A stretch of 64,000 bases of DNA, taken from contig CM068839.1 in assembly GCA_028554795.2 (NCBI GenBank), positions 84,403,540 to 84,467,539 of the forward strand, in the 5' to 3' direction. The DNA comes from Sinohyriopsis cumingii (taxonomy: Eukaryota > Mollusca > Bivalvia > Unionida > Unionidae). A model generated the notes under the pieces. It was not told the origin of the DNA. It saw only the letters and a program-made list of their open reading frames with translations, and ran no database searches. The position numbers were made by a program, and so were the translations under genes. Positions 19,131 to 31,348 of the stretch are shown here, one piece after another (the first letter of the stretch is position 1; the number at the start of each line of letters is the position of its first letter).

Positions 19131-20339
19131 TCAATCTAAATCACATTACATAGAAGAACACTGGTATTTTCTTGGCTTCGTCCCTGGAGACTAGGATAAT
19201 TCTCACTCCAGTTTTGATAGGGTCAAAGCCCCAGACTGGCCATTTTGTGTGTTTTCACTTTAATTTGCAGTTTATTTTCTATTTTATTTACCACTTCTAC
19301 TGTGTCTATTTCCAAAGGGAGGCCCGAAATATGAATTTCTGTTGTTTTCGACTCTATCTCTCTGACGACAGGTACTGTTTCGCTTACTGTTGCTACTATT
19401 CCTGTAACTTCAATGGTATCTGTGGTGAGTAAAGGGGTGTCGAATTGTCTAGGGTATAGAACTTATTTATTGTACCCTCCATTTTGTAAGCCATCTATTT
19501 TCCCTATATCTACACCAATTGTGTTTAATGCCATTAGTATCTCCCCTTCCTTGGGTACACTTGTGGCATTTTCAAAGTTCAGGGTTTGACACCCGGGGGG
19601 TGAAATGCTAATAACATCTTGATCTCTACTTTGGTTCTAAAATAATTGTTCAACCTGGTACCGCTGGGTTTAGTACTTATTGAACCTGTCTCTAATTGTC
19701 CCTGTCCCTGATCCATCTTAATCCCTGAGATAATTTCACCTGACTGTTGATCTTAAAGGTAAGGGCTCAAACCACTATTAACTTTTTGATTTATAGAAAA
19801 TTCACAAAATTGTCAAAATAAGGCGGTTACCCTTATCACAGCTTGTGTATAGTTTACCAGTTTCTAGATGTACAATACAAAAAAACTTGTAAACCCTAAG
19901 GGATCAAATGTCATAAATGCAAAAAAATTATAAAGATGCAACAACTACTATTCCCAAACGGGGAAAATGAAAAAATGCTAGTGCAAAACTATTATACTAA
20001 CTTTTGAATACCTGATGGTGAGTAGATTTCAGTAATCCTTTGTTTGCTTTGTACGTGCCATTGACGACGATATAACAACACAGTGTACTTCTCAAGAAGG
20101 AGTATCGGAATCAGAATGTAATGTATACAGACCAGCTCTGGTTGCGAAGGTAGTGTGGTGTGGTGTGGTGTGATATGGATTGCGCAAGAGCTAAGATAAG
20201 ACATCATCTTCGAACGAAGTAGTGCAAGCCAACCAGCCCAGACAAGCACACCTGGCTGTAGGTCGTCAAATATGATAATGTCAGGGACTTTACAGTAAAC
20301 AAATTGCCCTTTAGAAAATCAACCAATCAATCAACCAAC

Positions 20340-20387
<48 letters not shown>

Positions 20388-21299
20388 TAATTAATCAATC
20401 AATCAATACAGAACATGCAAAATAATAAAAAATAAACTTGATTTGTGAAATGACTGCAAAGAAACCATTTTGTTTTGAATCAACATTGTTGTAAAAATGA
20501 ACTCCACTCTATCAATAATGAACAACTAAAAGGTATATCGAGGATTAAGTCCATTCTATTCATAAACATTATTTTTATTTTTTCAAATCAATACAATTAA
20601 AAATGCAAACATTTAAACGTGCAAACATTTACAACATTGACGACGCTGGGGAGAATTGAGTTTCAGTGATCTAGGACAGTTTGGTCTTGCCGCTCATAGA
20701 GGCTACGTAATTTTAGTTAAATAACAAATATGTCCAAAATGATCACCTGGCCACATTTCTAACTTTTCGTCGTTTGTAGGACAAGGGAATAGAAAACAAG
20801 TGAGTACATGTTATAATTCTAATTCTGAATCTAAGGTTTCATTGATAAATAAAGTACACACAATATTATCCACAAAATATGCTAGGCGTACATATCATAA
20901 ACACGATCACGTGACTCCCCTTTTCGATTTCGCAACTTGGGGATTTCCGAAACTGCGTTTTAGAATACGATATAATCTTTGTTTTAGAGAAATATTATGA
21001 GTTCGGCTTTTTTCGTTACACTGGAAAGTGTTGTATCGTTTGGTGTATTTTCAAATTACTTGGATTGAAAAGGATTAATTCTCTTTTTCCTGGAAAATTT
21101 ATTCGGATTTCCAAAATGGGAGTGATATTTCTTGTTTCTACAAGGAACTGTAGACTTCAACACACTACATGTTAGAGCAAACGACATCGTCTTCCATCTT
21201 GGATTCTTCGTCAGGACTTGAACTTGAAATCATTAGAACATTTTATTATTAGGGTTTCTAAAACTGTATTCGTGGATTATTCTTGGATTATTTTTGGAT
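19131..21299. other. No recognised gene; (AATC)n tract
   Basis: AT-rich DNA. The first part may include more of the Tx1-like ORF1 on the minus strand but no further motif is visible. A tetranucleotide AATC/AACC tract lies at 20322-20406. The segment from about 20800 to 21427 may be the 5' LTR of the Ty3 element that follows, but its left boundary is not defined. Confidence 0.4.
20322..20406. repeat. (AATC)n microsatellite
   Basis: About 20 tetranucleotide units, mostly AATC with a few AACC and AATT variants. Confidence 0.9.
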
Positions 21300-21434
21300 T
21301 TGATTCTTAAAACCGTAAGTTCATATTTTTTCATTTTTATAGTATTTTTCCAGGGAAATAAATGTTATATTTTTAAAAGCTTGTTGTCTTCACTCTTTAC
21401 TGTTAATTCGAACCCGAAAATGTAACATAAGAAT

Positions 21435-21452
21435 TGGGGGTTCGTCCGGGAT
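21435..21452 (+). other. tRNA-Pro primer-binding site
   Basis: TGGGGGTTCGTCCGGGAT differs at one position from the 18-base sequence complementary to the 3' end of tRNA-Pro used by many retroelements. It lies 7 bases after the presumed LTR end. Confidence 0.75.
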
Positions 21453-21551
21453 AATGTTGAATTTTGGCTAGAATATTTCAGAAATTTTTTCTAAAATTTG
21501 AATTCCCCTATTATTTAAATTTTTTAGTGAAATCGGCAAGCTTTTTCTAAA

Positions 21552-21849
21552 ATGTCATCAAAAGTGGAAATCTTCTTTCAAATCCTACGCAGGAACAATT
21601 AGATCTTTTCACAAAAGATGAATTGATTCAAGTTGTTAGAAAATACGATCTTTCTGAGGTAAAGGCTTCCTTAACGAAACAGGAAATAAGATATATTTTG
21701 GTTCAGTACTTGGTAGAAAAGAATGTTTTGGATAAAAGTGCTTTGGTTTCGATCAGTAAGTCTGTATCAGACTCTGGCACAAAAGTAAAGGAATTTGAAT
21801 TAAAATACAAGATGGAATTAGAGTTAAGGAAGCTGGAACTTCAGAAAGA

Positions 21850-21900
<51 letters not shown>

Positions 21901-22930
21901 TAGAGAGATGCAAATGCAGTTACAAGAAAACAAGAAAAACAAATGCAGTTACAATATGAGAAAGAGAGAGACAGAGAGAGAGAGAGATAGAGAGAAACAA
22001 ATGCATTGACAAGCGGAAGAAAAAGAGAAAGAAAGACAAATGCAACCACAAAAAGAACGAATGCAAAAGGAAGAAAGAGAGAGATGCAAATGCAGATGCA
22101 AAGAGAGAAGGAAGAGAGGGAATATCAAGTTAGAATGAAAGAACTGGAACTGGCATTTGAAAAGCACATTCATACTTCAAATACAAATTTCAGTTTTGAT
22201 CTTGCAAAGAATATTTGATCAGTACCCCCTTTCAGAGAAAATGAAGTAGACTAATATTTTCCTTATTTTGAAAAAGTTGCTAAAAATTTCAAATGGCCAA
22301 GGGAACATTTGACTCAGTTATGACAATGTGTACTCACTGGTACAGCTAGTGATATCTACCGTTCACTGCCAGTTCAACAAAATGGTGACTATGATACAGT
22401 TAAATAATGCATTTTAAGGGGTTAAGAGTTAGTCCCAGAAGCTTATCGGCAAAAATTCAGAAACTATAGAAAACAAGCTAGACAAACTCATGTGAATTTG
22501 CTAAAGAAAAAGACAATTTATTTGATAGATGGTACTTAGCCAAGAAAGTTGAACGAGATTATGAAAGTCTTAAACAACTTATATTACTTGAAGAGTTCAA
22601 AAACTGTGTCCATAGTGACATTAAGTCCTATCTTGACGAGCAGCAGATTGAAACCTTGGAAGATGCTGCTCGAGCTGCTGATGTGTATTCTTTAACTCAT
22701 AAAGTTCCTTTTGTAAATAAGACTTCAACTCAACAGTCTTTTGTCAGACAAGTATTTCAGCCTAATACAAGCCCTTCTAAAACTCAAACTGACACAACTT
22801 CTAAAAATCAAGCTTCTGATAAGCTTGATTCAAGATCTTTGTCTCTTCGTACCTGTACCTATTGCAAGTAAAAAGGACACGTTATTTCTGATTGCTACAA
22901 ATTGAAAAATAGGTATCAAAATCAAGACAG
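21552..22930 (+). pseudogene. gag remnant: coiled coil and CCHC knuckle
   Basis: An ATG at 21552 is followed almost at once by a shift. The readable part from 21600 encodes a helical N-terminus, then a Glu/Arg coiled coil that has expanded through a (GA)n tract (21854-21899) and further RE-rich repeats to 22120. The gag body is recognisable from about 22220 to 22700 in several frames. It ends in a zinc knuckle CTYCK-stop-KGHVISDC at about 22850-22905, where a TAA interrupts the motif. Confidence 0.7.
21854..21899. repeat. (GA)n microsatellite within gag
   Basis: About 23 GA units that encode Arg/Glu alternation in the gag coiled coil; expanded relative to what a functional gag would need. 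Confidence 0.9.
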
Positions 22931-23099
22931 ACCTATTAACAAATGCTCTTATTTCTAAGAGGTCAAGGTCACGGTCATGTATTGAAAGCAATATATTTGT
23001 TGGGTCTAATAAATCCCAGTCTGCTTTTATTATGGAGAATTATGAACCATTCATATTGAAAGAACCATATCACTCTTGGGTGATTCGGCCAATCATATC

Positions 23100-24830
23100 C
23101 CTATTAAAATGTTAAGGGACAGAGAAGCTTCTCAAAGTCTTTTATTGTCAGGTAATTTGCCTTTTTTCCGAGAAGTCTTTTTCTAATGAGAGTGTTCTTA
23201 TTCAGGGAGTAGAGTGCGGCTTTGTTAATGTTCCTCTCCATTGCATAAATTTGTCATCAGACTTAGTCTCAGGACCCGTGACAGTCGGAACAGTCTATGT
23301 TTTACCCGTTGAGGGCATTCATTTATTACTAGGCAACCGCCTAGCTGGAGACAAGGTTGTGGTTTATCCACTTATAACTGTCAAGCATTGCTTGGATCAG
23401 AAAGTCGATCCAATTGAAAAAGAATTCCCTGATTTATTGCCAGCTGGTGCAGTTACCAGACCTATGGCAAAGAAAGCTCTTGAGAAAGATGTTGATAAGG
23501 AAAGTATTACTTTAGCTAACACGTGTATTCTTCAGGCTTTTGATGAGGCCATTTTCACTCCTTGTTTGGTTCAATCAGAAGGTATTGATAACAGTGATCC
23601 TCTTTTAGCGACTCATTCTCTTTATTCTAATCATGGTGATAAACGACAACCACTTGTCGTCGTACAGGAAAACAATAATGAGATCCCCTGTGTGTTTCAA
23701 GGGGTCATTAGTGAAACTGAAGCAACTGAAGTTCCTGTCTGCTATTTCATTAAAAATGGAATTCTTATGAGAAAATGGAGACCTACCGAGGTACCTGCTG
23801 ATGACAAATGGTCAGAGAACTATCAAACTGTAGTTCCAAAACCTTACAGACAGGAAATACTTAGTTTGGCCCATGCAACTCCTTTGGCTGGTCATTTAGG
23901 GATCAATAAAACTTATCACAAGATCTGAACTCACTTCTACTGGCCAAAAAAGCAAAAGTGATGTGGGTAAATACTGTAGATCTTGTCATTCCTGTCAAAT
24001 GGTAGGAAAATCAATCAGAAATATCCAAGGCTCATCCCCAACCTATTCCTGCCTTTGACGAACCATTTAGTAGAATTATTGTAGAGTGTGTTGGTCGTTT
24101 CCTAAGACTAAGTCAGCTAACCAATACCTGTTGACCATTATGTATGCTTCAACAAGGTTTCCGGAGGCGATTCCCTTGAGGAATATAAAATGTAAAACAA
24201 TAGTAAAAGCTTTGGTAAAGTTTTTTTTTACTCAGTTTGTCCTTCCCAAATCTGTCCAGTCTGATAAAGGCTCAAATTTCATGTCTGGAATTTTCCAACA
24301 AGTTATGTATGAATTAGGCATCCAGCAATTCAATTCCAATTGCATATCACCCTGAGAGCCAGTTGGCATTAGAAAGATTCCATCAGACTTTGAAAAATAT
24401 GATTCGATTATATTGTTTTGATACGAGTAAAGTTTGGGATGAAGGTATTAATTTACTATTGTTTGCTGTTAGGAAATCAGTTCAAGAATCTCTAGGCTTC
24501 AGTCCCTTTGAACTGGTTTTTTAACACACTGTGCGTGGAACTTTGAAGTTATTGAAAGAGAAACTTCTTTCTAATGAAGATTCTGGAATTAATCTTCTTG
24601 ATTATGTTTCCAATTTTAAGTATAAGTTGTCAAAGACTTGTGAGGTCGCAAGAGCAAATCTGTACTCTGCTCAATCCAAAAAACGAAGTCAAGGTGTGAT
24701 GAAAACTCGAAGGAAAGGAGCTTTCAGCCTGGTGTTAGAGTCCTGGCCCATACCACAAAATCCTCTTCAAGCCAAGTATTATGGACTCTACACAGTTGAG
24801 ATGAAAATAAATGATATAAATTACTCATAA
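23100..24830 (+). pseudogene. Protease remnant and integrase of the Ty3 element
   Basis: Near 23115 the protease active-site Asp-Thr-Gly is replaced by Asp-Arg-Glu, so it is dead. The open stretch 23251-23928 runs from the protease C-terminus (LLLGNRLAG) to the H2C2 zinc region of integrase (HLGINKTYHK, then CRSCHSCQ at about 23970 after a stop). The rve core follows at 24086-24355 (TRFPEAIPLR; VQSDKGSNFMS with the second Asp), then ALERFHQT at about 24365 with the Glu. The first catalytic Asp appears as Glu (IIVECVG near 24077). The C-terminal domain extends to about 24830. Confidence 0.75.
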
Positions 24831-25049
24831 ATACTCATGGGATGCGTAAACAAACAAAAAAAAAAAAAAACAACAAAAAACGTCTGTCACATAAACATGC
24901 TTAAAGAGTATATTGGATGAGATAGCCAGGTTAACATGCAATTAATTTAGTTGTACCCGTCCCACTCATTGAAGATTTAAGTGAAGGTACATCATCGGAT
25001 TCTACTGATATTGGAGTGACAAATCTTCGGAAATCAGAAATTATAAAAG

Positions 25050-25975
25050 ATAGGGACCAGAAACTTTCACATTTGCAAGAGCAAGAACGAAATTAACTTA
25101 AACAGTTATTATTTGAACATGAGCACTTATTTCCAGATGTTCCTACAAGAACAAATAAAATTTTCCACGACGTTGAAATTGTAAATTCTAAACCTGTGAA
25201 ACGACACCCGTACAGGATGAACCCTCTCAAACAGGAATACTTGAAAAAAGAAATTCGATATTTGCTGAAGAATGATTTTATAGAGCCCAGTAAAAGTGAC
25301 TGGAGTTCACCATGCATACTTGTTACAAAACTAGATAAAACTTTCCTTATGTGTACTGATTGTAGGAAGGTGAAAAGTGTGACAAAAACAGATTCATTCG
25401 CATTACCAAGAATCGATGAATGTATTGATAATATCGGGAATGCCAAGTGTGTTACCACAATTGACCTTCTGAAAGGATTTTGGCAAATACCACTAACGGA
25501 AGGAACAAAGAAAATTTCGGCATTCGTGACTCCAGATGGGCTTTACCAATATAAAGTAATGCCGTTTGGGATGAGAGGGTCGCCAAGTATATTTCAACGT
25601 CTCATGAATACGATTACCTCTGGTCTGGACAATTTTGATGCTTACATCGATGTTGTCATCGCCTACAACGACTCCTAGAAAGAACATTTAGCAACAGTTC
25701 GGATTTTTGAGAGACTCACAGATGCAAGTTTGACAATTAATGTATCTAAAAGTGAGTTCTGCCGTGCTAGTGTAACTTTCCTAGGACATATCGTGGGACA
25801 TGGACAAGTTTAACCTTTAGATGCTAAAGTCAAGGCTATCTCCGAATTTCCCGTGCCTGTAAAGATAAAAGCAACTGATGAGATTTATAGGTATGGCTGG
25901 ATACTATCGAAACTTTTGTTCCAATTTTTCTATAATTGCTGAACCCCTGACAAATGTATTGAGTAAGAAACGATC
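25050..25975 (+). pseudogene. Reverse transcriptase of the Ty3 element, truncated
   Basis: The longest open piece, 25196-25678, contains the RT fingers and palm: LLKNDFIEPSKSDWSSPC, TDCRKVKSVTKTDSF, TIDLLKGFWQIPL and MPFGMRGSPSIFQRLM. The catalytic YxDD box has lost one Asp (YIDVVIAY), so the enzyme cannot work. Thumb and connection similarity continues with stops to about 25975, where it ends before RNase H. Confidence 0.85.
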
Positions 25976-28900
25976 TTGCATAGGAGTCCAGAGGCAATAT
26001 TAAAAGTTTTGACTTCGCCTCGTCGTAAGGGATACTTTTGTCGTGCTTTTGGCTGATTAATGTCTTTTTCTACATTAGGTAAGACTTCGATACGTCACAT
26101 ACGGTCTGGATTTTTAGATCCTGGAACTGAACATGTACGCTTGAGTGATTAAGTGAACAACAGTGCTACTTCAATTCAGCCCCAGACGCACATTGACTCC
26201 TTTTAACAAATAACTGCATTGCAACCAAAGGTCTAATGTATAAGGATCCATCATTCCAAAACTATGCCATTATTTGATTTTCTTTTGCAGGTCCATCATT
26301 GTGAGTCTTCTTCCTCTATCAACTAGGTATCGCTGAAAGGGCTGAACGTGTTAGGGTTCCACACCACACCAGCATCTAAATGTGTGTTCACGGCTTTGTT
26401 TCCGAAAGTCAGTAGATTCGATTGGTAAGTTCAGCAAGGATAAGTGTTCATGGCCCTGCTGACGATTTTGTTGCTAAGATACAAATCAACTTAAATGAAT
26501 AAAGAATGCATGCAGTTTTTGAATGGAGCCACTCTAGCATTTACACCTGGATTTGCATAGTCAGTTTTGATTACTTTCGCTTTCAGGTACGGATGACTGT
26601 TATTCAGATCTATGAAGTCATCGTTTGCTCTTTGATTTCAAATTAGATGGGAACAGATGTCCTAAAAGAGAACATGGGATGAAATTCTACCCACTGAGAT
26701 TCGTACTCCTTCATCAAAACAGATCCAGTTATGTCTTGGAACATTGACAAGAATCGCTGTATACCATTTTCAAACAGGCCCCCCCCAAAAAAAAAAAAAA
26801 AAAACAAACACAAAAGACACAAAAAAGAGAAAAAGTTAAATAATCAATATTATAAAATTCTCAGATCTTTCTTCGCCTCTTATTCTTTTTCTTGTCGTGT
26901 CTCTATGGCCCTAATGTACTTGCAGATGTGTAGAGAATGAACAATTGTTTCGATAGGAGTGTGAAATAAATGTTATGGTATTTCTTGGGGTCCAACGAGT
27001 TCTATTCTTTCCTGGATCAACACATTTTCCACTGCATTCATTAACGCTTGTTTTGAGGTTAAGACACTTTAGATTAATTCTTTTCCTTGCTTCATGGCAG
27101 CATTTGGAAAGCGTGTAAGCCTGGCGAACAAAAGGTTTAAAGACGGACGCTACAATAAATGATGATGATGATCGAACCCTGCTACTACTGTTTGATTTCT
27201 TGGAAACTGATTTCAAATATATTCATATGTTCTCGTAACGTGTGCGTCGATTGTTCTTGAAACCCTTGTCATACATTGTGGAGACGAATGTTGAGTTTGG
27301 TTGCACGACACAATTTTTGAATTCCTATTTAGTCTGAAGCATGGGCATAATGTTCGCCTACAGCTGTTCAGTAGCTCACCCAGTGCTCCATGCGCTTAAA
27401 TTCGTGAGGTAATATGATTGCAATGCATTAAGTGTCCAAAGAATTATAGTTACCTTTCTTTGACAACTGTTTTCATTCTCTCTTTTTTTTCGTCTCATAC
27501 AGAGAGTGTTGACATCATATCTTTGAGACCATATTTCATTTTACGCCAAATCGATGTAGTTGAAAATACAAATATTTCTGCAAAACATCGGGATATTGGT
27601 AATTTAGAAGATGGAGTTTGGCAATCTTCTAATTTCTATTCCCTCTCGTTTTCTTCCACTGCAGCGGCAGTGTTTGATTCAGTCTTTGCAGCTGCGGGTT
27701 TTTTTTTTCTTCATCAAATTCTTGAAATCTCTGAGAGAATATTTAGCTGACACGTAAAAAACTTTCTGGTGAAACAGTTGACGACGCTGCAATACTTGAC
27801 GGTATTGTTGCGATTCCTTCGTTTCTGACAAGACTGAGCTATCAATTAACGAGCGGAACATTTGTTATAAGATTGCTGTCTCAGTCACATTTGGATTGGC
27901 TGTTCTTATCAACGTTGGTGTTTCATCCACCGTTTGTAAGGAAGTAATGCTAATTTTCATGACCCGAGTTTCGCGTTTTTCAACTCGATACACACTACTG
28001 GAAGTAAAGTTCGTAAGTACTCTAAAGGACCTAAAGGATTTTGCAGCGATGTACTGTTGTTTAATCAACAAGTACCTGACTTGAGAATGTATGCAAAATA
28101 CAACGATGACGCATATGTAGATATTTAAAAATTATAAATATCATTAATAAAATGCTGCTCTCTTAGAGTCAAGATGTATTCTTAAAGCCTTCATAATTTT
28201 TTGTATTCCCCAATTGTGGCGATGAGTGATATAGATAGACATATATTTTGTTTTAAATAAAATATACAAGTTAGAACGCACATTGGCTTACTTCTCTGAT
28301 TAGAACGTTAGGTTTGAGTTCATCATTTAAACTAATATTTGATGATTATTTTACAATCTTTTTCAGAACAAAGTTGCACATTTGAAACATTACAGCAAGA
28401 AATTAGGACAATTTACAAACAAATCTGATTCTCGTTTCTCCTTGGAGTGGTGTGATCTTTCATGATTGTAGATTATTCAAGTTTAAAAAGGAGAAAGTAG
28501 AGATTTTAGATACTAAAATGAAAAAAGAACTTTCGTGAAACGACGTGTTTTAAATTTCATTTTCATTCTTATTCGGAAGAATATACTAAGCGTAAGTGAA
28601 ACATCTTTTCATAATTATTATTATTATTATTATTACATACGGACACAATCGGGAGAGGATTGATTTTATTTTTTGGCACCAATAGATCAGTAACTCTTTT
28701 CTGGGAGATTTAGATGACCTTGAAAGAGCATTTGAAAATAATTAATCCATTAATGGATTTTCCATCATTCACTGCAACTATCTAGTTGTTTTTTCTCATA
28801 TGAAGTCACCACCGCTGTCGATGTCGTCCTTGCTGTCTTTGCTGTAGCTGATGATGATGACGACGATTTTTTTTTTTTTTTGGGGGGGGGGGCAAGCTTG

Positions 28901-29040
28901 GTTTCTTTCTCCTTGACTGAAAAAGATGTTTCTTATTACACCGTCATCTCCATATTGTCATACAGAATTTGATGCATGGATGAAAGTGTATCAATAATCA
29001 TAATATACACCCCATTCGATACCCACATTTGTTTTGGACT
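25976..29040. other. No recognised gene
   Basis: AT-rich DNA with an A18 tract near 26788, an ATT tract at 28617-28635 and a T/G homopolymer pair at 28868-28891. The open frames inside it have no recognisable motif and mostly lie opposite each other, as expected for chance frames. Confidence 0.4.
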
Positions 29041-29342
29041 GCTCCGGTGGCCTAGTGGTTATAACGTCCGCCCCGGATGCGGGAAATCGTGGATTCGAAC
29101 CCCGCCAAGTCATACCAAAGACTTACAAAAATGGTACATACAGCTGATTCTTTATTTGCTCAGCATTAAGATGTTCGAGCTGTTCAGCCTGGTGCGAAGA
29201 TAATGGGTGGGACATGATGCTACAAGTCTGCGACATGATGCCCCTGTGCTAGACATCACTATAACTGCCACACTGCAAACACCGTAGCGATATGACTTAA
29301 ACATTGTTAAAGCTATGTTAAACAAATCCAAATCCAAATCCA
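29041..29342 (+). repeat. tRNA-derived SINE, first family, copy 2
   Basis: Head with A box GGTGGCCTAGTGGTTATAA and B box GGATTCGAACCCC, then GTCATACCAAAGAC. The body has a deletion relative to copy 3 and ends in a short AAATCC tandem tail at 29325-29342. It lies about 350 bases upstream of the alkyl sulfatase start. Confidence 0.85.
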
Positions 29343-29693
29343 AGCATTTGTTTAGTTTGTAATTGTGAGTGGTTGAATGATCAAACTATGCGCTTGATTG
29401 TAAGGACATTTGGAAAATTTTACAATTATTGGTTGAATGACTTTTGCTGTACACTGTGACCTTAACATATCCGGTTCTTAAGTTGTAGAGCACAAACGAT
29501 ATTGTGAAAGACAGACGACATAACGGACGGTTGGACATAAACATGAAAATTACGTTCCACCGCTTTTTGCAAAAAGATGGTGGACAATGAGTGAAATACA
29601 GACATGTACATGGACCACGTTTACGAAGAGGAACGTCACACAAATATATTATTTATTTATTTATTTGTTTATTTAACAAATTTCAGAAAGACA

Positions 29694-29873
29694 ATGAATG
29701 TTTCTGGGACCCTTGCAATCCTTCTCCTGACTGGCATCACTCTCTCATATCTAGGTCAACAGATTTATACAAGATTCCAGCAATCGTATACAGAAAAGCT
29801 ACTACAAGAGTTCGATGCCATTACAGAACTTAAAGAACACACAAAAGAATTCAATGTTCCGGAAGTAATTAAG
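29694..29873 (+). CDS. Alkyl sulfatase exon 1
   Basis: Sixty codons from ATG at 29694: hydrophobic leader TLAILLLTGITLSYLG, then a helical stretch ending in PEVIK. Donor AAG|GTTCGT. A possible acceptor TTTCAG lies just upstream at 29681-29686. Confidence 0.75.
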
Positions 29874-30812
29874 GTTCGTTATCTGTTTCGATTCAACTGA
29901 AAACCTCTTTTAATTAAACATGCATGTATTGTAATTTTTAACAATTTATTTAGACATTCGAATATCTTGATATTGTTCTATGCAATGTTCGGGGTGGTTG
30001 GATGTTCTAAAAACGCGAATCACATATCACATTCTAGTACAAGCTGTCCTAGGTTTGAGGAAATGAAACATACTCTTCCTTACGTTGTCAGAAAGACAAA
30101 TCTATTCCACATCTACGGTTTGCTTTTTAAACACACACTCCCCCAATAAAATAACAGTAAAAGTATTTTCCAGATCAATTTAAAAAATGCAGTAGCGTGC
30201 TAACGGGGAGGCGGGCGAGGCGCTTGCGCCGGGCGCCAGAGGTCTTGAGACGCCAAAACTCCTTTGGGTCATCAACGTCGCCTTGGGCACCATTTACCTT
30301 TACTATGTCACTAAAAAATGTTTTTATATATATTATTTTGCTTTTTAACGAAGTAATGGTGAGATATTCTGTTTTGAAATATCAATGGGGGAATTTTGTG
30401 CTTCAGTTCTAAATACTGTTGAATTCTATATGAAAAATGGTAATACAGCGGTTCTTTAAGCTTACCGTATTCATTGGTAATAATATATAAATTAAAAAGA
30501 AAATTAGTATATAAATGGCCAAATCAAATCTTAAGATACAGAAGCTGTTTTATAAACAAGACGAGAAGCAAACCGGAGCAGGTGATCTCTAACTTTGAAA
30601 CCTACTATCACTTTTGTTTTATCAGCCACGATCTATAAAACTACCTCTACACCCATTAAAGTTTCTTTTATTGTTGATGTTGCTGTTTCTTTATTAAAAT
30701 AATTTAAACAGAATAAAAAGTTATTTAGAGATTCTTGGTCTTAGCAATAATTTATTTATTACTCAATGGCAAATACCTTCTCTCAGCTCTGGATTTCACC
30801 TCCACTCTCTCT

Positions 30813-30868
<56 letters not shown>

Positions 30869-31301
30869 TCCTATCATTAGATAAATGGTAAACGTCTAAG
30901 CTGTGTAAATTATGTGACTGATATCAGGACCACCTAGGCCTCTTGTTCAACTGACTTGCATGAATGTTAAATATGTAAATCTTTCTCTTTTAACACGAGG
31001 AGTTCAGACCTCTTCATTATTAAACTTGGCTTTTCTTCAAATCTTCATAGTGGCTAGAGCACCCGCCTCAGATGCGGGAGGTCTAGGGTTCGATCCCCGG
31101 CCGAGTCATACCAAAGACTTACAAAAATGGTACTAACAGCTGCCTCGCTTGGCGCTCAGCATTATGAGGTTAGTGTTAGGACTGGTCGGCCTGGTGCCAG
31201 GATAATGTGCCCCAGTGCTAAGCATCACTATAAACTGCCACACTGCAGACATCGTAGTGATATGACTGAAATATTGTTAAAGCTATGTTAAAAAATCCCA
31301 A

Positions 31302-31348
<47 letters not shown>

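Larger units (their letters stand above)
21300..25975 (+). mobile_element. Degenerate Ty3/Gypsy retrotransposon with integrase before RT (Gmr1 type)
   Basis: The order on the plus strand is: end of a 5' LTR (polyadenylation-like AATAAA at about 21357, terminal TGTAACA at 21421), primer-binding site, gag with coiled coil and CCHC, protease remnant, integrase, then reverse transcriptase. Integrase upstream of reverse transcriptase is the order of Ty1/Copia elements, but the protein sequences are Ty3-like; this combination defines Gmr1-like elements known from fish and invertebrates. RNase H and the 3' LTR are absent: similarity stops near 25975. Many stops and shifts are present, so it is dead. 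Confidence 0.8.

Noticed and set aside
21753-22049. Leu-Ser repeat protein on the minus strand
   Set aside because: Antisense of the (GA)n-rich gag coiled coil of the Ty3 element.
29041-29110. tRNA gene on the plus strand
   Set aside because: Same SINE head as above, followed by the SINE body instead of a terminator.
30190-30300. GC-rich patch in alkyl sulfatase intron 1 as a transposase relic
   Set aside because: A short G/C-rich stretch resembling fragments of hAT-type elements, but too short and motif-free to call.
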